Assembly (NCBI GenBank): GCA_007122815.1
Contig: SKSV01000076.1
Location: forward strand, 1-10,714
Source: Trueperaceae bacterium
GTDB taxonomy: Bacteria > Deinococcota > Deinococci > Deinococcales > Trueperaceae
DNA: 10,714 nt
Direction: 5' to 3'
Both the position numbers and the translations under genes were made by a program. Below the pieces are notes generated by a model. The model worked only from the letters and a program-made list of their open reading frames with translations. It made no database searches and had not been told where the DNA came from. This document shows positions 6,755 to 10,714 of this stretch, one piece after another. The first letter of the stretch is position 1, and each line of letters starts with the position of its first letter.

Positions 6755-7521
6755 GCGGCTCTCCGAGCGTCCCAGAGCTCCTGCGCGGCCCGCTCGAGGT
6801 GCCGCACGGCATGACCCTCCGCGGGGGCGGCGTCAGCCGAGGTCCTTACGCCACCCTCAACCTCGGCCTATCGGTTGGCGACGAGCCGGCCGCGGTGGCG
6901 GTCAACCGCGAGCGCGTCGCGGCGCACTTCGGGCTGCCGATCGAGCGCGTGATGCGGCTGGATCAGGTTCACGGGAAGCGAGTCCGGGTGGCGGGGCTCG
7001 ACCCGATCGGCTCCGAGGGAGACGCGCTCATCGGCGACGACCCAGAGTGGTTGCTCGTGGTGAGCGCAGCGGACTGCCTGCCGGTGTTGGTCCACGATCC
7101 CGTGGCCGGCGCCGTAGCTGCCATCCATGCCGGCTGGCGCGGCGCGGTGGCCGGCGTCGTGCCCGCTGCGTTGAACGCGCTCGGCGAGCGCTACGGATCC
7201 GACCCGGGGAGGGTGAACGTCTGGTTCGGGGCCGCCATACGAGCGGCCCGCTACCAGGTCGGGCCGGAGGTGGCCGAGGCCTTTCGCCGGGCCGACGCTC
7301 CCAGCGCAGCGCTCTCGCCCGACCCGCTCGCGCCAGGCAGGTACCGCGCCGACGTCCCGACGCTAGTTCGCGCGCAGCTGGAGCGTGGCGGTGTGCCCGG
7401 GGTCCGCATCTTCGATTCGGGAGTGTGCACCAGCGCCGATCCCCGCTGCTACTCGCACCGGCGCGACGCTGGCAGGAGTGGGCGGCATTGGGCGGTGATA
7501 CGCGCGGTCCCCCGCGCCTGA
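6751..7521 (+). CDS. pgeF: PgeF/YfiH-type laccase-fold protein (peptidoglycan editing factor)
   Basis: In E. coli YfiH removes wrongly incorporated L-Ser from the UDP-MurNAc precursor, and related proteins are reported as purine nucleoside phosphorylases or adenosine deaminases, so substrate here is uncertain. The family metal and active-site residues are present: His74 in QVHG, Cys109 in SAADCLPVL and His126 in HAGWRG, nearly the E. coli positions 71, 107 and 124. The start of the fold, HGMTLRGGGVSRGPYATLNLG, is at residues 19-39, and the C-terminal DSGVCTSADPRCYSHRRD also fits. The start is unusual. The best Shine-Dalgarno in the region, AAGGAG at 6737-6742, lies 8 nt before a CTG at 6751 that overlaps the trmB stop (CTGA). 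It gives 256 residues, near the usual length. GTG 6706 is in frame but has no ribosome site and overlaps trmB by 49 nt. Confidence 0.9.
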   Translation: MSGSPSVPELLRGPLEVPHGMTLRGGGVSRGPYATLNLGLSVGDEPAAVAVNRERVAAHFGLPIERVMRLDQVHGKRVRVAGLDPIGSEGDALIGDDPEWLLVVSAADCLPVLVHDPVAGAVAAIHAGWRGAVAGVVPAALNALGERYGSDPGRVNVWFGAAIRAARYQVGPEVAEAFRRADAPSAALSPDPLAPGRYRADVPTLVRAQLERGGVPGVRIFDSGVCTSADPRCYSHRRDAGRSGRHWAVIRAVPRA

Positions 7522-7544
7522 AGCGCGGAGGCTACGATGGTGCC

Positions 7545-7578
7545 ATGCGACGCCTGCTCGAGACGATGCGACGCCTGC
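7545..7578 (+). repeat. 13-bp direct repeat at the start of mazG
   Basis: The sequence ATGCGACGCCTGC occurs at 7545-7557 and again at 7566-7578, separated by 8 nt. Both copies are in the mazG frame and encode the repeated MRRL of MRRLLETMRRL. The repeat offers two in-frame ATG codons, so mazG initiation at 7566 is possible, though the family normally has residues before the second MRRL. Confidence 0.6.
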
Positions 7579-8219
7579 GCGCTCCCGGCGGTTGCCCCTG
7601 GGACCAGGAGCAGACGCACGAGACGCTCCGACCCCACCTCCTGGAAGAAGCCGCGGAGGCGGTCGACGCCATCTCCAGCGGAGATCCTCGGCGCATGGCG
7701 GACGAGCTGGGCGACGTGCTCCTGCAGGTTGCCTTCCACGCCGTGATCGCGGAGGAGGATGGCGGCTTCTCCTACGAGGACGTCGAGACGGCCATCGTCG
7801 ACAAGCTCGTCAGACGCCACCCGCACGTCTTCCAGGACTTGCAGGTCGACGGCGTAGAGGGCGTCTTGCGCAACTGGAACGCCATCAAGGCGGCTGAACG
7901 CAAGGCTGCGGGCGATGCCGCGCCGGGCCCGGCCGACGGCGTGCCGCGGAGTCTGCCGGCGCTGCGCCGGGCGGCTGAGTTGGACCGCGTCCTCGCTTGG
8001 CAGCCCGACGCGGCCCTGGTGGCGGAGCCGCTAGGCGAGACCGTCGGGTCGGGCGGGCCGGAAGCGTTCGGCGAGGCGCTCTTGTGCCTCGCGCAGTTGG
8101 CACGTCGCGCTGGGGTCGACCCGGAGCTGGCCCTGAGGGACACGTTGAACCGCCGCACCGACGCCCTGGATGGCGCCCACGGGGTCGAGCCCGGCGACAG
8201 GGCGGAGGCACCGCCTTGA
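7545..8219 (+). CDS. mazG: MazG nucleoside triphosphate pyrophosphohydrolase
   Basis: MazG hydrolyses NTPs and dNTPs to the monophosphate and pyrophosphate, clearing non-canonical nucleotides; in E. coli it also affects (p)ppGpp levels. The start region MRRLLETMRRLRAPGGCPWDQEQTH matches the family. The all-alpha catalytic motif is present in the first domain: Glu35 and Glu38 in EEAAE, and Glu54 and Asp57 in DELGDVLLQVAFH. RRHPHVF at 90-96 is also characteristic. The second domain (about 135-210) keeps the end-helix pattern (CLAQLARRAGVDPELALRDTLNRR) but lacks the EExxE and ELGD elements, so only the first domain looks catalytic. The protein is 224 residues against 263 in E. coli. ATG 7545 is 23 bp after pgeF; GGAGG at 7527-7531 is 13 nt upstream, which is rather far. 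The 3' end overlaps the NUDIX start (TTGA). Confidence 0.92.
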   Translation: MRRLLETMRRLRAPGGCPWDQEQTHETLRPHLLEEAAEAVDAISSGDPRRMADELGDVLLQVAFHAVIAEEDGGFSYEDVETAIVDKLVRRHPHVFQDLQVDGVEGVLRNWNAIKAAERKAAGDAAPGPADGVPRSLPALRRAAELDRVLAWQPDAALVAEPLGETVGSGGPEAFGEALLCLAQLARRAGVDPELALRDTLNRRTDALDGAHGVEPGDRAEAPP

Positions 8220-8803
8220 GGAAGGCGGGGGAGAGCCTCACCATCGAACACCTGCGGCGGGCGTTGGCGGCACGCCCGGCTGAGAGACTAGAGCTCCGCG
8301 GTCACGATCGCGCGGCGATCCTCGTCCCGCTGCTCGACGCGCCGGACGGACCCGCGCTGCTGTTCACCGTGCGCGCGCCGCACCTCAGCCGACACGCCGG
8401 CCAGGTGGCGTTCCCGGGAGGACGCCTCGACCCCGGTGAAGACGACCTCAGCGCCGCCTTGCGCGAGGCCCGCGAAGAGGTCGGTCTGGTGGTACCTCCC
8501 GAAGCGGTCTGCGGCCGTCTGGACGACCACCCCTCACCCTTCGGGTTGGTGGCGACACCGCTCGTGGCGCACGTGCCGTGGCCCGCACGGCTCCGCTTGG
8601 AGGCTGGAGAAGTCAGCGAGACCTTCGCGGTGCTGCTGGAGGACCTGCGCGCCGTGGAACCGAGCGTCGAGCACCGCGATACCCCCTTCGGAGCGCGGCG
8701 GTTGTACGGTTACAGCATCGCCGGACGCCGCATCTGGGGCTTGACGGGAAACGTGGTTCACGACCTACTGTCGCGTCTGGCGGCGGCGGAGGCGCTGGCA
8801 TGA
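8216..8803 (+). CDS. NUDIX hydrolase, CoA pyrophosphatase-like (NudL family)
   Basis: This 195-residue enzyme carries a complete NUDIX box, from GGRLDPGEDD to LREAREEVGLV (about 67-91), that binds the divalent metals used to split X-linked nucleoside diphosphates. Just before it, TVRAPHLSRHAGQVAFPGG (about 50-68) is the extra signature of the coenzyme A pyrophosphatase group (E. coli NudL, yeast Pcd1), which hydrolyses CoA or its disulfide to phosphopantetheine and ADP. The end region with GYSIAGRRIWGLTGNVVHDLL also fits. The start is a TTG at 8216-8218 that overlaps the mazG stop as TTGA; GGAGG at 8204-8208 precedes it by 7 nt, and no better start exists. The stop overlaps the next ATG. Its operon position with MazG suggests nucleotide and cofactor clean-up, an inference. 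Confidence 0.9.
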   Translation: MRKAGESLTIEHLRRALAARPAERLELRGHDRAAILVPLLDAPDGPALLFTVRAPHLSRHAGQVAFPGGRLDPGEDDLSAALREAREEVGLVVPPEAVCGRLDDHPSPFGLVATPLVAHVPWPARLRLEAGEVSETFAVLLEDLRAVEPSVEHRDTPFGARRLYGYSIAGRRIWGLTGNVVHDLLSRLAAAEALA

Positions 8804-10266
8804 GCAGCAAACGACGCGATCTAAGGGTGCTCGTCGGTTCCACCAAGCGGCCCTTCGCGGCGGGTGTGCTCATCGAGTCCCTGCAGTCGGCCGGCGTGCC
8901 GACCGAGGTGGCCGTCAGGGTCGTGCGCGACACCGAGAAGGACCTGCGCCAGCGCAACCAGCGCGTCGTGCCCGTCGAGGAGCTCATGGAGCGCCTGGCG
9001 CGCGCGGTGGAGTCGCGCGTGGGAGAGGGCGCCGCGAACGCGTTGCGGCTCCAGACGCCGCCCTTCGTGACCATCGAGGTCGAGCGTGACGGCAAGCCAC
9101 AACCGTTGGAACGCGCGTACGTGGTCGCTGGCTTGGAGAAGGTCGGTCTCGCCTTCAAGGAGGCGAACCTCCTGGCCGAGCACGTGGAGCAGGCGCTGCG
9201 CGCAGAGGGAGTCCGCTGCGTCAGCGAGCAGGAGCTGACCAGGCGTGTCTCGCTCTTGCTGGAGGCCCGCTACGGCCGCGAGCTGCGCTCGCGTTTCGAG
9301 GCGAACTTCCTCCACACCCTCGAGCTGAACGTGATCGACGACTCCGGTGGCCGCGGCCTGCCGTTCTCGAGAGGCATCCTCACCCAGTCCCTGATGGGTG
9401 TCGGTCTGGGACCCGAGCGCTCGCACGGGTTCGCGAAGCGCATCGAGGACGTGCTGTGGAGGCGCGGCGAGGTTCGAGTCACGCGAGTGGTCTTGCGCCG
9501 CGAGGTCCGGCGGCTGCTGATGGAGGAGGCCGGCGAGCAGTACGCGGAGCGCTACGAGATGATGCGTCGCGTGCGCTCCAGCGAGCGTCCGATCGTGGTG
9601 GTGATAGGCGGCACGGCGGGAGTGGGCAAGTCGTTGATCGCGGCGGAGATCGCCTACCGCTTGGGCATAGCCCGAGTCGTCTCCACCGACAGCGTCCGTC
9701 AGGCGCTGCGCTCACTGATCAGCGCCGAGCTGTCGCCGGTGCTTCACGCCTCGAGCTACGCCGCCTGGCGCGCCGACCTCCTGCCCTCGGAGCAGGTCTC
9801 CGTCAAACCGAAACGAAAGCGGGTGCTGCGGGGCTTCCAGACACAGGTCATGCAGCTCGCCACGGCCATAGACGCGATCATCGCGCGGCAGGTGACGGAG
9901 GCGACCTCGCTCGTGATCGAGGGTATCCATCTGGTGCCGGGGCTGTCGCCTCGCCTGCACGAGAGCCAGGACGCGGTGGTGGTTCAGCTGATGATGACCG
10001 TGTCCGACGAGGAAGACCACCGCGAGAACTTCGGTCGACGTGAGCAGATCACCCTCGCCCGGCGCCCCTCGGCCAAGTACCTCGCGCACTTCTCCGAGAT
10101 CCGCATGCTGCAGGGCTTCCTGTTGCGCCAAGCGACGCGCGAGGGCGTGAGCATCATCGAGACCACCGCCACGGACAAGGCCGTCGATCGAGCGGTCGAG
10201 GCCGTCTTGGACGCGGTGAGCGCCGAGCTCGAGGCGTCACCCGAGCTGCTGGTGGAGCACGCTTGA
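8800..10266 (+). CDS. 2-phosphoglycerate kinase-like protein with three ATP-cone-like repeats
   Basis: This is a 488-residue soluble protein starting at an ATG that overlaps the NUDIX stop (ATGA). Residues 262-470 form a P-loop kinase domain: Walker [10 protein letters not shown] at 270-278, [12 protein letters not shown] at 295-306, then [10 protein letters not shown] and a strand [11 protein letters not shown] that may provide the Walker B acidic residue (Glu374). The best match I recognise is archaeal 2-phosphoglycerate kinase, which makes 2,3-bisphosphoglycerate for the thermoprotectant cyclic 2,3-diphosphoglycerate and is about 300 residues. Before the kinase lie three ATP-cone-like units (about 17-84, 101-168 and 187-254). 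The archaeal enzyme has only one, equivalent to the third. ATP cones sense ATP or dATP in ribonucleotide reductase and NrdR, so allosteric control is plausible. The bacterial substrate is uncertain, and no cyclase gene is seen here. Confidence 0.75.
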   Translation: MSSKRRDLRVLVGSTKRPFAAGVLIESLQSAGVPTEVAVRVVRDTEKDLRQRNQRVVPVEELMERLARAVESRVGEGAANALRLQTPPFVTIEVERDGKPQPLERAYVVAGLEKVGLAFKEANLLAEHVEQALRAEGVRCVSEQELTRRVSLLLEARYGRELRSRFEANFLHTLELNVIDDSGGRGLPFSRGILTQSLMGVGLGPERSHGFAKRIEDVLWRRGEVRVTRVVLRREVRRLLMEEAGEQYAERYEMMRRVRSSERPIVVVIGGTAGVGKSLIAAEIAYRLGIARVVSTDSVRQALRSLISAELSPVLHASSYAAWRADLLPSEQVSVKPKRKRVLRGFQTQVMQLATAIDAIIARQVTEATSLVIEGIHLVPGLSPRLHESQDAVVVQLMMTVSDEEDHRENFGRREQITLARRPSAKYLAHFSEIRMLQGFLLRQATREGVSIIETTATDKAVDRAVEAVLDAVSAELEASPELLVEHA

Positions 10267-10348
10267 GGTCCGAGGCCGCATCACCCGTGTGGACGATGCC
10301 ATGAACGCCTCACGCGCCCGGAACGTAGACTCGATGGCGAGGTCGTTG
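10267..10348 (+). other. Short intergenic gap before the ABC transporter gene
   Basis: These 82 bases hold in-frame upstream start codons for the ABC gene (GTG 10289, ATG 10301 and ATG 10334), none with a ribosome site, and a GAGG at 10339-10342 that fits ATG 10349. No terminator hairpin with a T-run or clear promoter is visible, so read-through from the kinase gene is possible. Confidence 0.3.
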
Positions 10349-10714
10349 ATGCAGCCCGCCATCGAGACACACGCTCTCAACAAGAGGTACGGTTCGCGGA
10401 CGATAGTCCGTGACCTGACGTTCGCGGTTCACCCGGGAGAGGTCTACGCCCTGGTGGGGCCGAACGGCGCCGGCAAGACGACCCTCATCCGGCTCGTGTC
10501 GGGTCTGGCGTTCCCCACCTCGGGCACCGTGCGGATGCTGGGACACGATCCCCACGAGACGCCCACCGTGCGGCGGCGGCTCGGGGCGGTGGTGGAGGCC
10601 CCCGCCGCCTTCTACCCGTACCTGACCGGACGCGCGAACCTCCGTCTCCACGCGCGCCTGGCCGGAGGTGTGGCGCGCACCAGGGTGAGCGAGGTGCTCG
10701 AGCAGGTCGAGCTC
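10349..10714 (+). CDS. ABC transporter ATP-binding protein (CcmA/BcrA type), cut by the right edge
   Basis: The first 122 codons of an ATPase subunit are present. It begins [20 protein letters not shown], with the conserved aromatic that stacks on adenine at Tyr14. Walker A is GPNGAGKTT at 37-45. The Q-loop region reads [20 protein letters not shown] (about 77-96), with Glu where many ABC ATPases have Gln; this form, with FYPYLTGR, is common in the bacitracin-resistance/ABC-2 exporter group. The signature motif and Walker B lie outside the window. A partner ABC-2 permease should follow. ATG 10349 was chosen because GAGG lies 6 nt upstream; ATG 10301 and ATG 10334 are in frame but lack one. 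The substrate cannot be told. Confidence 0.88.
   Translation, partial: MQPAIETHALNKRYGSRTIVRDLTFAVHPGEVYALVGPNGAGKTTLIRLVSGLAFPTSGTVRMLGHDPHETPTVRRRLGAVVEAPAAFYPYLTGRANLRLHARLAGGVARTRVSEVLEQVEL

Noticed and set aside
7537..7746. ATG 7537 with GGAGG 5 nt upstream, opening a frame with paired CxxC (CDACSRRCDAC)
   Set aside because: The spacing is attractive, but the frame overlaps the conserved N-terminus of MazG in another phase. The paired CxxC arises only because the 13-bp direct repeat is read in a second frame, and the rest of the product is not protein-like.
10301..10348. Earlier in-frame start codons for the ABC ATPase (ATG 10301, ATG 10334)
   Set aside because: Neither has a ribosome site, and the added residues precede the normal start of the ATPase fold; ATG 10349 has GAGG at good spacing.
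1..10714. CRISPR array, insertion sequence, tRNA/rRNA or phage genes
   Set aside because: No regularly spaced repeats, terminal inverted repeats, transposase motifs, tRNA cloverleaf or integrase signatures were found by reading; coding content is continuous and uniform in composition.

Overview
The window is a gene-dense, high-GC bacterial chromosome segment. It has few intergenic gaps, many stop/start overlaps and frequent GTG or TTG starts. I see no rRNA, tRNA, CRISPR array, transposase or phage gene. The gene mix points to the Deinococcota, perhaps a Truepera-like lineage: a TrmB with a long C-terminal extension, a PATAN/DUF4388 protein, and a bacterial 2-phosphoglycerate kinase-like protein with ATP-cone repeats. 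This assignment is an inference from gene content and is not proved by any marker gene here.

Layout. The left quarter reads leftward: a YbdG-type mechanosensitive channel (1251-2537), a small ArsR-family repressor (880-1188), and a DUF318-type metal or metalloid permease cut by the left edge (1-851). The repressor and permease look like an autoregulated efflux unit. An 11-codon minicistron (848-880) bridges them and overlaps both. A divergent gap of about 67 bp (2538-2604) separates this arm from the rightward genes.

The rest reads rightward: a Gfo/Idh/MocA oxidoreductase (2605-3738), a nitrilase-superfamily hydrolase (3748-4797), a PATAN-winged-helix protein (4885-5700), TrmB (5705-6754), a PgeF/YfiH laccase-fold protein (about 6751-7521), MazG (7545-8219), a CoA-pyrophosphatase-like NUDIX hydrolase (8216-8803), and the 2-phosphoglycerate kinase-like protein (8800-10266). 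After a short gap comes the start of an ABC transporter ATPase (10349 to the right edge).

How they fit together. From trmB to the kinase the genes are 4-nt overlapped or closely spaced and are probably one transcript. PgeF, MazG and the NUDIX enzyme are all of the kind that remove wrong or damaged metabolites (wrong muropeptides, non-canonical nucleotides, oxidised CoA), so the unit reads as metabolite repair plus tRNA modification. The most unusual points are the kinase-like protein with three tandem ATP-cone-like repeats, the doubly overlapping minicistron between arsR and the permease, a probable CTG start of pgeF, and a MazG whose second domain has lost its catalytic acidic motif. I found no clearly new defence or mobile system.
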